Shown here: positions 10,047 to 19,825 of the stretch, in pieces
Numbering within the stretch: position 1 is the stretch's first letter
Layout of the letters: every line of letters begins with the position of its first letter
DNA from: Nitzschia sp. DOCU1
Taxonomy: Eukaryota; Bacillariophyta; Bacillariophyceae; Bacillariales; Bacillariaceae
Direction: 5' to 3'
DNA: 64,000 nt
NCBI GenBank assembly: GCA_951394045.1
Contig: OX595991.1
Location: 372,001-436,000, forward strand
Translations under genes and position numbers: made by a program
The notes under the pieces: model-generated
The model's database searches: none
What the model saw: the letters and a program-made list of their open reading frames with translations, nothing else
Told to the model about the DNA's origin: nothing

Positions 10047-12386
10047 TTAGACATCGGCAAACAGTGCGTCGTCGTCGGGACACTGTTCAGCACCAACCGC
10101 GCTTGCACACCTCACATTTCCGTTAATTCTGACCTTTCGGTAATTCCAATAGACTCCAAGTGCATAACTATTGGATCGACAGAGATCGCGGATCTTGTTC
10201 AAGGAGCACTGGTACTCAAAGTAAACTTGGGCCTCGTTGACGGTCGAAAATTCTTTGACGACCTTGCCGTTTCTGGTCGTGCGAATCTCAATTACGTTAT
10301 TGGTGTCTCGCAGGTGCGTTGGTAGCGCCTCAGAGCCCTTGAACCTCCAAAAGAAACCCTTGGCGGACTCCTTTCCCATGAGGCAGCAGACTTTACGAAT
10401 GCTATCGTCGCCCGCTTCCATGCCCATGGCCTTGACGGCTTTAAAGATGTACGAGAACGTCTTCAACGTATCGCCATGTTGAAAATCAACTTGCTCGACT
10501 GCAAAGGGGCTCTTGAGAACCAAATTGGGATTCGGTCTCCCCTTTTCAACTCGGTCCTCTGGATCGCCTTCATTGCCGTATGCTTTCACGACCATATTCA
10601 CGCAGCGCAAACATTCTTGAGGCTTCGACAGATCCTCTGGAGTAAACTGGACAAGTTCAACAGTGTCTCCGGGCTTCAACTTCATCGGTTCGACAGTGAC
10701 AACATCCTCCCTACCAACACCCTTGACAGTCACAGGTACCTCGCAGATTGGGCAAATAAAAGAGTTTGTTTCCGCCAAGTGCAACTTAATACATCCTTGG
10801 CAGACAAAGTGCTTGCAAGAGGCAACCGGCGGAAGATTGCCGCTAGGCTTGCAAACGCTGCAAACTTCGTCCAGCGTCGCTTGAGAAAATGAGGCGTCTG
10901 TCTCGATCACACGCTCATCTGCAGTACGCTCATCTGAAGTTTGCCCTATAGCCTTGAGGTCGGATTCTCCTGCGACCTTTGGAACGGGCAGGATGGCACT
11001 TGAATGGACCTTCGATTCAGCAGTGAAGTCAGGCTGCTTCTTGTCATCAGCGACGTTGGTGGCAACAATCCACCTATACTCAACACGCTTTGCGATGCAC
11101 AACTTTTCTTCCTCTGGATTCCACTTTGGAATGCTAAGCCTCTTTGGTCGCTCTCTTTTTGATTCAACCTCCTCGCACCTACAGAAATCAGCAACGCCAG
11201 TTGACGTCTCCAGGCTTTCAACAGGGTGAGCCTCTTTCTTTAGAAGAGTCTCGTGCTTTACAACCCTCTTCTTTAGCGGAAGAGAAGCAGACTTGGAGGC
11301 TTTCACGATTGGAGCCGGCATAGTAGGCGCTGCGACCACAGGGGACGATTTCATTTTCTTGTGCTGGTCGAGCCGAAACGCACCTAGCCACAGGTTCATC
11401 CATTCCTTCCCCTTTTGTCCGTCTTTTACGAAACTTACAAGGTGGGGTTTGGCGCGAGAAGGGTCAATTTTGAGCAGAACCCCCGGAATGAAGCGAGCCT
11501 TGTTACCTTCCTCCGACCAGACTCCAATTTTCATTTTCGGTTCCAGCCCCTCGGCCTTGGGGTTCAAACGACTAAATTGGCGATATGTCAGATTGGTCCA
11601 CTCTTCGCCGCCCTGATGATCATACACAAGGCGATGGGGAGCATTTCGGCTGTGCGGATCATCACACTTTTTGTTGATCTCAACAAGTGTGGCAAAACGG
11701 TAGTCCTGGGTCATGGGACAAAAGATATGCAAACGTTGTCCAACTTTTTGACGGGCCACGAACTGCCTTCTGTGGTACAGATCTTTCTTGACAGGCTGAA
11801 ATGGCTTAGTAGAGAACTTCCAAGTTGTAGTGCAGGGATCCATCCATTCGTTGTCGCCATCATCATAGGCAACATCCACTCTGTCACCGTCTTCTTCTAG
11901 CTCTTGCACAGTCCCCAGAAACCACTTGTCATACGCCTCATAGTAAACTTTCAACCTGGACCCTACGACGAGTCCTTGGTATGGGACGACAGGAGTACGA
12001 TCAGACTTCGCCAAAGTACTTGTCGCTTGCGTATCCTTACTCTTCTTGGCCTTCTTCCTGCTCAGTACAGTATTGGCCTTCTTTCGCTTCTTGACGATTT
12101 CTACAGCTTCTTCGTTAGCAGCAACATTTGCTGTATCCTTGCAGTTCTTGACAAATTTATCTCTGCTAAAGTGAATATCCAAACCAGCCAAGGACTTTCT
12201 CGCGAAAAGACTGGTTGCCTTATCCAGAACGGCCATTCGAATGGCATCGAGATGGTCCGTTCCAGAAAAGAACAACTGGACACTTCCATGATTTTCCGCG
12301 CGTAGTTTTTCATTTTCCGCCGACATGTCCATGACGATACCAATGGGGTCATCGCAGTTGTACAAAGGAAGAGGGTCCATTTTCAT
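10047..12386 (-). CDS. Tudor-RING-NUMOD1-like protein, paralogue 1
   Basis: 779 residues from ATG 12386 (the frame upstream has only a GTG). Order of parts: an unrecognised N-terminus; a Lys-rich NLS-like stretch (about 98-117); three Tudor/agenet-like modules, about 140-193 (GSRLKVYYEAYDKWFLGTV...VAYDDGDNEWMD), 214-276 and 286-341; a C3HC4 RING finger with C509, C512, C524, H526, C529, C532, C545, C548; then two repeats of about 55 residues at 630-684 and 698-752. The repeats follow (V/I)EQxDxxxGxxxxxFxSxxxAxxxxG...IxxxC..GK..AKGFFWRFKG, which matches the NUMOD1/IENR1 nuclease-associated DNA-binding module. A nuclear E3 ubiquitin ligase that reads chromatin and binds DNA is an inference. No nuclease motif is present. 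First of three tandem paralogues. Confidence 0.8.
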   Translation of the reverse strand: MKMDPLPLYNCDDPIGIVMDMSAENEKLRAENHGSVQLFFSGTDHLDAIRMAVLDKATSLFARKSLAGLDIHFSRDKFVKNCKDTANVAANEEAVEIVKKRKKANTVLSRKKAKKSKDTQATSTLAKSDRTPVVPYQGLVVGSRLKVYYEAYDKWFLGTVQELEEDGDRVDVAYDDGDNEWMDPCTTTWKFSTKPFQPVKKDLYHRRQFVARQKVGQRLHIFCPMTQDYRFATLVEINKKCDDPHSRNAPHRLVYDHQGGEEWTNLTYRQFSRLNPKAEGLEPKMKIGVWSEEGNKARFIPGVLLKIDPSRAKPHLVSFVKDGQKGKEWMNLWLGAFRLDQHKKMKSSPVVAAPTMPAPIVKASKSASLPLKKRVVKHETLLKKEAHPVESLETSTGVADFCRCEEVESKRERPKRLSIPKWNPEEEKLCIAKRVEYRWIVATNVADDKKQPDFTAESKVHSSAILPVPKVAGESDLKAIGQTSDERTADERVIETDASFSQATLDEVCSVCKPSGNLPPVASCKHFVCQGCIKLHLAETNSFICPICEVPVTVKGVGREDVVTVEPMKLKPGDTVELVQFTPEDLSKPQECLRCVNMVVKAYGNEGDPEDRVEKGRPNPNLVLKSPFAVEQVDFQHGDTLKTFSYIFKAVKAMGMEAGDDSIRKVCCLMGKESAKGFFWRFKGSEALPTHLRDTNNVIEIRTTRNGKVVKEFSTVNEAQVYFEYQCSLNKIRDLCRSNSYALGVYWNYRKVRINGNVRCASAVGAEQCPDDDALFADV

Positions 12387-13481
12387 GCTCCTACTGAATA
12401 GAAAATGAAGTCTAAGCGTTTTCGGGGTGAAACTTTTGGCTCTCACGCAGTGCACTATTCGTCTCGTATTGGATTCTCAACGGCCCAAAATAATCCACTT
12501 CTTCCGCTAGACAAAACCCTACGATATTGCAGCAAACGAGCAAAACGAGTCCTTTATTTGCTATCTGCTGTTGCCTGTTAGTTAGATGAACGAAGGTATC
12601 GTTTGGGGTACGGGGTGCCTTGAGTGGATCTTGCTTCACTTTGCTGACAGCGCAACGAAGGGGTCTTGAGAAGGTACTGCTTCAACAACAAGAGTTCTCG
12701 GTTCTCGGAAGCAGAAAACGGAATAGCACAGCCGCCAAAAAATGGTGAAAAATTGTTTATCGCCGAAAATGTGATGAATGGTCACACGTGCGTGGAATTT
12801 GGGCTCTACCGGCGGTAGTTGAGAGTTATTTTTAGCTTGCAAGGTTTTTAGCTTGCTGTACGGACGGACGGTATGGTACTTGTATTCTTTTCGGTTATCA
12901 AAAAAGTGAGCTTTTGTCTTTGATATTCTGCACTCTGTCGAAAGTCTGTCGTCGGATTAAATCGTATCGGATGCCAATTTCTTTATCCGCTACTACTTTG
13001 TCTTCTCGTTAAGTTCCATTCCCCAAATCTCGTTCTTCTTTTTGTTCAATCTTGTCTTTAGGGAGGTGGCGCCAATTTGTATTAGGATGCCTTCCATTCA
13101 TTTCCCCAAGTACACGTGATTTCTCATTAAGTCCCAGTTCAATGCATCCTTGCCCCGGATTCGTCTTCTTATGAACGCCTTGGTCCACTTCAATCTATGC
13201 GCATATCAGAGGTCTTATTTTGTTCCGAGATAGTTATGATTTCAGGCTTCGCCTTCTATCACGTTCTTGTTTTTGTCTGTTTTCGGGAGTTACCGGTAGT
13301 TTTCGGGAGCCCTCTAGTGCATAGTGGGAGAGAGCAAGTCTAGTAGAATGCGGACGAGGCAAACACGGGGGATGGTTCAATCGTAGTTTCGATAAGGTGA
13401 TATTATTCTAAGTATCTTTTAGTGCGATTCTAGTTACTAAATCTGCAGCATTGTCGGCAAGCAATTTCCCGTTGCAGGACA
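12387..13481. other. Intergenic region between paralogues 1 and 2
   Basis: 1.1 kb that should hold the promoter of paralogue 1 (minus strand) and the 3' end of paralogue 2. It contains a GGACGGACGG run near 12863 and a duplicated TTTTCGGGAG at about 13280-13310. No coding frame or RNA gene is supported. Confidence 0.35.
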
Positions 13482-15866
13482 TCAGTCTTCAGCAAATCTC
13501 CAACCGAATCCGCCGGCAGACTTGGAGCCGTTTCTCCCATTGCAGCAATAGCTAATACCTGGTGTAGTGATCCCAACAGCTTTCCCCGCATCTTGTATCG
13601 AATCGAATGTGGCAAGAACTCTTCCCGTTTTCAAGCACAATTGTTCAATCTTTCGTCGTCCCTTTGGTTTGGGGGGCATCGCATCCGAGCCCTTGTATCG
13701 CCAGAAAAATCCTTTCGCCGATCGGCAGCGTCCCGCACAAACTGCGTGTATACTAGTGCCAAGAGAGTTGACGCTCTTCGCGGCCTCAGAGAGTGAATTG
13801 AATGTTAGCAGCACTTTACCAGTCTTCAAATCAAGCTTCTCAACTGGCTTTTGTCCTTGATCGTTCTTCCACTCAAAAGATAAATCGTCCAGCTTTCGGT
13901 GTTCGATTTTCCCACAGTCATAAACAACCTGGTACTCCTTGGAATCAGCATCATAGGAGGTCAGCTGACCTTCGAGCCAGTCGTCGCCACCCGGCTGGTG
14001 AATACGAAGGCGCTTGCCAACAAATTCCATTCCTTCTGGCTGCTCTTCTCTGAGCATTCGATAGCTCCAGTAGTAGCCGTCGTAGAAAGTTTCTTCCCGG
14101 CAATGTCGGCAAATTGTGCTCCAGCAGCATTGATACCCGAAAAAAGCTTGAGCCTCCCTAGAGGACCTGAACTCCTTGACAACTTTCCCATGATTCTTTT
14201 TCCGGATTTGAACTAATTTTTGAACGCCCATTAAATGATTTGGCATGACGTTAGAGCCCTTCCATCGCCAAAAGAAGCCCTTTGCTGTTGCGCGGCCCTT
14301 CCCTTCGCATACTTCACGAATGCAGCCAGAATTAGGTCTCATGCCCATGGCGCGCTTGGCATCAGCAATCGAATCGAACGACTGGAGGAAGTCACCAGTT
14401 TTATAATCGAGCTGCTCCACAGGGTTCAGATTTGTTGGCTCGGGATCAGGCCATGGGTCGTGAGTTTCTCCCTGGAACCGCCAGAAGAAACCGCCAGCAT
14501 TTGCCTTTCCTTTCCGATCCAGTACTCTTCGAATGCTGCAACGGCTGACCCCAGTTTTCTCATGTGCCTTTCGAGCAGATGAAAATACTTCGATGATTTC
14601 ACCAGTATTGAGGTCAACTTGTTCGATAGGAATTCCTTCCTTGACTCCCTCGTCGACTCGAAGAATGCGATCCTTGCTGCCCTTGAAACGCCAATAGTAC
14701 CCTCCACATTCTCGTTCATCCCGTCGCTTGGATCGACAAGCTTCGATGATACGCGATGGAACTAGATTTGCTGATATTGTGTCTTCGAGTGACGCCTGTG
14801 ACGCCGATGAGAATGTTCGGACCACTTCAGCAGTCGTCATTTCTAGAGCCTCGACGGCACGAAACGACGAATGCTCAGGGTCAAACTTGATCAGATCGGG
14901 CGTTATCGGCAATTTGCAAGCAGGACATAGCATAGCTCTGTTCGCAATTCGATTCTCAATACATCGTTTGCAGAAAATGTGCTGGCAGGAAGCAGCTCTT
15001 GGTCTCACTGCTTTGGATTTGCAAATTGTACATTGTTCGTCCAGTTGCGCCGCACCTGCTCCTACTTGCGGGACAATTGTTTCCTCCTGTTCTTGCTTAA
15101 TTCTAGCCACCTTGCGTCCATGGTCTGTCTCAACTTGTGGTGGATCGGTCATGAACTCCCGCTTGCGTTTCTTCAACGTGTTTGCGTTTGGTGGGGCGTC
15201 AGGGTCTGCCTTGACCTCGGGTTCAATGTCTAAGAATGGGTGAGCGTTCAGATTGACCCAATCTTCACCCCGGCTCTTCTTATCATATTTGACTCTGTGG
15301 GGACGAGCTTGGGTCGTTTCAATTTCGATAACAGTGGCACGATAGTACTTCTTCTTGTTGCCATCGTAGACACTAACTCTGGACCCACATCTCAAACGCA
15401 GGGCTTTGGCGTCGACTGGTTTGAACTTTCGATGCAGCAAATTCGTCCATTCCTTATCACCATCATCATACCTGATACGGTGGGGTTTGCCCTGAATGTC
15501 GGAATCACCCTGAAGCTTCTTGATTTTGGTCAGTGTTCCTGTAAAGTATTCTTTCTCGTGGGGCCAAAACACAGAAATTCTTGTCCCCACTTTTAGCCGT
15601 GAAATACGCTCTCGTTTGCGGACCAGAGCGTTTGTCTCTTCTACGAGAAATTTATCTGGCTTAGTCGATCTTCTCCACTTGGATACCGACAAATCCACCC
15701 AGTCGGAGTCACCGTCATCGTACTCGACAAAGACTGTATGCTCATCATTCGGCTCGGTGGCAGCGACCGTTCCTTTGTACCACTGATCATCACCGGGCCA
15801 GTAAACTGTGATTCTTGTTCCCACTTTCACGACCCTACGAGTTGACTCGTCCTCTTGGCTTGACAT
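13482..15866 (-). CDS. Tudor-RING protein with six NUMOD1-like repeats, paralogue 2
   Basis: 794 residues, intronless, from a clear ATG at 15866. Three N-terminal Tudor/agenet-like modules (about 14-66, 93-150, 159-214), each ending in a (Y/E)YDDGDxxWxxL-type strand; an NLS-like KKRKRE (232-237); a C3HC4 RING with C279, C282, C294, H296, C299, C302, C314, C317; then six repeats at about 337-395, 413-465, 482-537, 551-603, 674-725 and 739-791. Most repeats end in GGFFWRFxG or AKGFFWRWKG. A fourth Tudor-like module (615-666, GKRLRIHQPGGDDWLEGQL) is inserted between repeats 4 and 5. The repeats fit NUMOD1/IENR1: a short strand with Gly, F-x-S-x-x-x-A, then a helix-turn-helix with I-x-x-x-C. A DNA- or chromatin-targeted ubiquitin ligase is inferred, not shown. 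Confidence 0.85.
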   Translation of the reverse strand: MSSQEDESTRRVVKVGTRITVYWPGDDQWYKGTVAATEPNDEHTVFVEYDDGDSDWVDLSVSKWRRSTKPDKFLVEETNALVRKRERISRLKVGTRISVFWPHEKEYFTGTLTKIKKLQGDSDIQGKPHRIRYDDGDKEWTNLLHRKFKPVDAKALRLRCGSRVSVYDGNKKKYYRATVIEIETTQARPHRVKYDKKSRGEDWVNLNAHPFLDIEPEVKADPDAPPNANTLKKRKREFMTDPPQVETDHGRKVARIKQEQEETIVPQVGAGAAQLDEQCTICKSKAVRPRAASCQHIFCKRCIENRIANRAMLCPACKLPITPDLIKFDPEHSSFRAVEALEMTTAEVVRTFSSASQASLEDTISANLVPSRIIEACRSKRRDERECGGYYWRFKGSKDRILRVDEGVKEGIPIEQVDLNTGEIIEVFSSARKAHEKTGVSRCSIRRVLDRKGKANAGGFFWRFQGETHDPWPDPEPTNLNPVEQLDYKTGDFLQSFDSIADAKRAMGMRPNSGCIREVCEGKGRATAKGFFWRWKGSNVMPNHLMGVQKLVQIRKKNHGKVVKEFRSSREAQAFFGYQCCWSTICRHCREETFYDGYYWSYRMLREEQPEGMEFVGKRLRIHQPGGDDWLEGQLTSYDADSKEYQVVYDCGKIEHRKLDDLSFEWKNDQGQKPVEKLDLKTGKVLLTFNSLSEAAKSVNSLGTSIHAVCAGRCRSAKGFFWRYKGSDAMPPKPKGRRKIEQLCLKTGRVLATFDSIQDAGKAVGITTPGISYCCNGRNGSKSAGGFGWRFAED

Positions 15867-16629
15867 CTTCGTTCATACAGCAGATATGATAAGGCAGGAT
15901 ACTTTTTATTGTGTTGTCGTCGCTCGGGGTGAGATGGAACTATATTTTTCGAACTTCCGTCACGGCGATCAACGGCAGTCATCGCAAAGAACACGCGTGA
16001 GAGTGCGTTCGTCATCCGGTTGACCCATATGACTACACTACAGTGGAACGAAGTTTCGCTCGCGTTCGTTCTATACTACGCCATGCGTTGCAAGTGTCGG
16101 CTACGTCAGCCAACTTTTGGGAGACACCATTACCAAGGAGCACTCTACTACTAGAGAGAAATGATTGGTTGCTTCCATTAAAATATTATATTCGAGCAAG
16201 CGAGACATCCAAAGAAGAAGTCTACTATTAAGAAGAAACAAGTCGTCATAGAGCCATCAATAGTTAGTGGTAGTAGCCGTCAAGAAACTGCTCCTACTAG
16301 TAGACGCCGCAGCAGCCACAAAATAGGGAGAGTAGAGAACATTGCTTTGAGTGCAAAGATTATAATCGCAAATACTGGGGATTTCAAGACGGGGTGAACT
16401 TTCTCGAGCCCTCGACCAAGAACGACGACAAAGAAACCCTCGCTTATTCTAATATAAGAAGTACAAAGAAAGTTATTGCTCTAGTAGGAAAGCTATCAAG
16501 TATAGCAGGTATGGAATAGAATAGAGTGGAATAGATTGCAACCAATGTTGTTGCAATCGGCTGCCTCTCCAATAATGGCAGGCGTACTATAAATCCATCT
16601 CGCTACCGGCAGTAGTAGTCTGTGTATCC
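15867..16629. other. Intergenic region between paralogues 2 and 3
   Basis: About 760 bp holding the promoter side of paralogue 2 and the 3' side of paralogue 3. A 9-bp inverted repeat with a 7-nt spacer lies at 16534-16558 (GATTGCAAC/GTTGCAATC), about 70 bp beyond the stop of paralogue 3. A run of GGAATAGA-like units precedes it. Nothing coding is supported. Confidence 0.35.
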
Positions 16630-17988
16630 CTATTTTTCGTCCTTGGGATGTGCCAGCATACTTTCAATTTCCTTGAGCAAACGGGACGACACGAGTCGGA
16701 GTGGAGCAGGGTCCTTCACTGTGCTCTCCTTCTTGGCAAGAAGAGGAGCCAACATTGTCTGGACTAATTCCGCCGCTTGACGTTTCAAGGCATCTTCCGG
16801 CGATTCGCACTTGAGATAAATGCCCTTGAGTGGGGCATGACAATGAGGGCAACTGTTGCCTCTAATAGCTTCCTTTTGGATGCAGGTTTGGCAAAGAATG
16901 TGGGAACAGCAAGTCGTCGGCGATGTTGAGGAACAAATGCAACAAACTTCTCCAGGGCCTACCCCGACTTGGAGTGTGACTGGTTCTTCTATTGTCTGCT
17001 CCTTGACACGTGCAGCCTTCTTGCCCATGCCGATTTCGGATTCTGGTAGGTCTTGAAGGAATTCACGTTTGCGTTTCTTGAGGACAATGGGAGCTTCCGC
17101 CTTGATGTTGCTCTTGTCGACTTTGGATTCTGGTAGATCTTGAAGAAACTCACGTTTGCGCTTCTTAAGAACCACTGGAACTTCTTCCTCGATGCTGCTC
17201 TTGGGTTTGACTGTGGGAGCCGTCTCCGTCTCCTGCTGGCGTTTGCGCTTCTTGAGAACAATAGGGGCTTCCTCCTTGACGTTGCTCTTCTGCTCGGAGA
17301 CCGCAGCAGTCTCGTGCTTGATGGGAGTCATAGGCTCAATTTCCCGAAACGGATGAGCATTCAAATTGAGCCACTCGGATCCTTTTGTTTCCTTGTCATA
17401 TTTGACTCGATGAGGAGTGCTCGTATCGTTTCGAATCCGCGTCACCGTCGCCCGATAGCTCCGATTCGTTTCCACGTCTCGTACAAAAATGCGAGATCCC
17501 ACCTTTAAGCGTCGAGCACTGCTAGGAACGCGGCGGATTTTCCGATGATACAAATTCGTCCATTCCTTGTCTCCATCATCGTATCGAATAAGATGAACCT
17601 TTTGCTTGAATCCCAGCTGGTCCTTGGAGGCCTTGATTTGCGTCAAAGTGCCCGTGAAAAATTGCTTCTCCAGTGGCCAGTACACCGAAATACGAGCCCC
17701 CACTTGCAGACGCTGCACTCGCTTCTTCTTGCGTTCCATAGCCTCCAGCTCGTCTTGAGTAAACGCGGATGTATTCCCCAATTTTCGCCATTTTGTAGCT
17801 GTAGCGTGGATCGTTTCGGTTCCTCCATCGTCGTACGCTACGCGGATGCGATGATCTTTGGGCGGAGCCGCCACTTTGCCTTCATACCAATGATCATCGT
17901 CGGACCAGTAGACAGCCAATCGAGTTCCTTCGGTCAATTCTTCCTCAAATGTACTCATTGCAGCATCAACAGTATCCTTCTTACTCAT
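16630..17988 (-). CDS. Tudor-RING protein without NUMOD1-like repeats, paralogue 3
   Basis: 452 residues from ATG 17988; in-frame ATGs at 17958 and 18069 are alternatives, and the 17958 start would align best with the start of paralogue 2. Three Tudor/agenet-like modules (about 20-68, 96-153, 162-217) closely follow paralogue 2 (for example IRYDDGDKEWTNL). Then a linker with three copies of a KKRKR motif (246-250, 274-278, 304-308), two of which sit in a duplicated segment ending KKRKREFLQDLPES. A RING-like finger follows: C349, C352, C361, H363, C366, C369, C380, C383. The protein stops about 70 residues later, with no NUMOD1-like repeats. Either this is the ancestral short form or it lost the repeat tail. 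Confidence 0.8.
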   Translation of the reverse strand: MSKKDTVDAAMSTFEEELTEGTRLAVYWSDDDHWYEGKVAAPPKDHRIRVAYDDGGTETIHATATKWRKLGNTSAFTQDELEAMERKKKRVQRLQVGARISVYWPLEKQFFTGTLTQIKASKDQLGFKQKVHLIRYDDGDKEWTNLYHRKIRRVPSSARRLKVGSRIFVRDVETNRSYRATVTRIRNDTSTPHRVKYDKETKGSEWLNLNAHPFREIEPMTPIKHETAAVSEQKSNVKEEAPIVLKKRKRQQETETAPTVKPKSSIEEEVPVVLKKRKREFLQDLPESKVDKSNIKAEAPIVLKKRKREFLQDLPESEIGMGKKAARVKEQTIEEPVTLQVGVGPGEVCCICSSTSPTTCCSHILCQTCIQKEAIRGNSCPHCHAPLKGIYLKCESPEDALKRQAAELVQTMLAPLLAKKESTVKDPAPLRLVSSRLLKEIESMLAHPKDEK

Positions 17989-18736
17989 CTTCTTATGGAT
18001 CTCTTTTGGGTGCCTTTTGCCATGGCCACTCGCTGTGGAGTCCAATCGAAAATTTTGTGGGCTGCTCATCATCGCGTGTGGGCACCACGCACAGCGCAGC
18101 ACCGACCGTGACTGCACAACCGTCCGTTCTACGGAACGGCTCCACATTTCTCTCGTGCAACGGAAATCGTCAATCGTAATCAGTAAAAAGTTCGCGCCAT
18201 CTGCTCGTTTCCTGTCTGGCCGTTGTTCATGGCTGACATTTTGGGTCGATTGGGTCAAAGATACCGATGCTGCGTGCTACCACGTGAGCGTGTGAAAGTG
18301 TAGATAGTAAAAGTAGCAAGGAGATGGTCTAGGTGGAAAACGACGGAGGCGACAATAATGTAAAGGTACCGGGTAAGCCGTACGGATGTACTAGATGTAA
18401 AGCCGGCGGCAGGATGTTGCTTCCTCCTGAAAAGGTATAGACTGCAGTACAGTTGCGGGACTACTCTTGCCCAAGACTAAATCTATCGTCGGAACTATCT
18501 GAATGGCGCTCATAAACGCCACAAAACGATATTGGATTTGGAAAGTCCTATGAAATTTTACAAGGTAGGTCGGCCCGAATCATCCCGACAGAGAATAAGG
18601 AACTTGTTTGTCGTTTCATCAATTGCATGGCCTTTTATGCAAAAGTCCAGGATGACACCCAGAAGCTTCCCCCAAAATACATCATACACATGACACTATC
18701 CAAAAAAGGCTGACAGAGGAATGTCGCGCTGTCTTA
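17989..18736. other. Intergenic region upstream of paralogue 3
   Basis: About 750 bp between the start of paralogue 3 and the 3' end of the ARM-like gene, both minus strand. The paralogue 3 frame remains open up to 18258 but lacks a better start. No other feature is supported. Confidence 0.35.
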
Positions 18737-19825
18737 TTATTCCGCAATCGTCGTTTGAGCAAGCTTTTTAGCGGCCTCCTCTTCTTCGGAACTGTCGTGA
18801 TCCAAAAACATTTGCAAAGCTTCCTTGGCAACATTTCGTACACCATCGTTCTTGCGATGATTTTGGTATGCCAAGGCAACTAAAGGCATGGCCTGTTTGT
18901 CAAACATGCGTTCGACGACTTGTTCGTCGACTCCAATATTGGCCAAGAATTTGCAACAGACACGCTGTGTATAAGGCTCGTCAGGAAAGTCCTTCATGTG
19001 CTGCAAGACGTAGTCAATGTACTCGTCCAAATTAACATGATTTCGAGTGTCATAGTCCAAAGCCAGATTTGAAAATAGGACCGTCACATTTCCAGACACG
19101 AACATATCACCCTGGTAGTGCTGGGCCGTTTCATAAATAGCTCGAACTCCACCCATCATGGCAATGACCGATTTGGAGGTAGGTTCAAAGTAGGTCAATT
19201 GAACCAAAATGCGGGCCGCATATTCCGTCAGCTGGTCACTTTCTGCTCCGTATTTTTGCAACTTTAGGACGAGGGCGGGGACGACCTGATGCTTGAATAG
19301 CTTCTTGGCAGCGTCAGCCTTTTTGGCTTGATTGTCATCCTTCAATACCAAACGAATGGCTCGAATGGCCTCGAGTGCTTCGTCACACGTGCCGGCATGA
19401 GCCAATCGACGGACGAGTTCGGCAATTTCTTCGTCTGTATAATAGTCAGCGTCGTGGACAGGGGGCATTTCAGAAACTCGGCGCAAGGCAGCAGGCGGAG
19501 CACTCTTGTCTTTATTGCTTTTGCCGGCAATCGCTGTCCCCAAAACTTGAGAAGTCCTCAAGTCTTCTTCGGCTTTACCAGAGAAAGTGCGCTTGGGAAG
19601 CTGCCTTGTGAAAGGAACACTCTTTTCCTTCTCCTTGGCACCAACCTTCATCCAGCCGTCATCTGAAGTGTTGACCATGGCCTTGAGTAGGTTTGGGCTG
19701 GCAAATGCGTCGCCGAATGCAGACTTTCGGACCTTCTTTTTCTTTTCACCTCCCCGAGGCGTTTCGAACGAACTTGCCGATTCTCCAAAGTTGGAGTTGG
19801 ATGAATTGTGCTTCTTGCTGCCCAT
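18737..19825 (-). CDS. Armadillo-like helical repeat protein, function unknown
   Basis: 362 residues, one exon, clear ATG at 19825. The first 135 residues are Lys/Ser-rich and probably disordered (GGEKKKKVRKSAFGDAFASP). From about 140 to 345 the sequence is all-helical with armadillo-like spacing: ELVRRLAHAGTCDEALEAIRAIRLVLKDD, VVPALVLKLQKYG, LTEYAARILVQLTY, SVIAMMGGVRAIYETAQ, RVCCKFLANIGVDEQVVERM, MPLVALAYQNHRKNDGVRNVAKEAL. It ends in an acidic DSSEEEEAAKK tail. ARM/HEAT folds serve as protein-binding scaffolds; the partner is not visible here. I do not recognise a named orthologue. Confidence 0.75.
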   Translation of the reverse strand: MGSKKHNSSNSNFGESASSFETPRGGEKKKKVRKSAFGDAFASPNLLKAMVNTSDDGWMKVGAKEKEKSVPFTRQLPKRTFSGKAEEDLRTSQVLGTAIAGKSNKDKSAPPAALRRVSEMPPVHDADYYTDEEIAELVRRLAHAGTCDEALEAIRAIRLVLKDDNQAKKADAAKKLFKHQVVPALVLKLQKYGAESDQLTEYAARILVQLTYFEPTSKSVIAMMGGVRAIYETAQHYQGDMFVSGNVTVLFSNLALDYDTRNHVNLDEYIDYVLQHMKDFPDEPYTQRVCCKFLANIGVDEQVVERMFDKQAMPLVALAYQNHRKNDGVRNVAKEALQMFLDHDSSEEEEAAKKLAQTTIAE

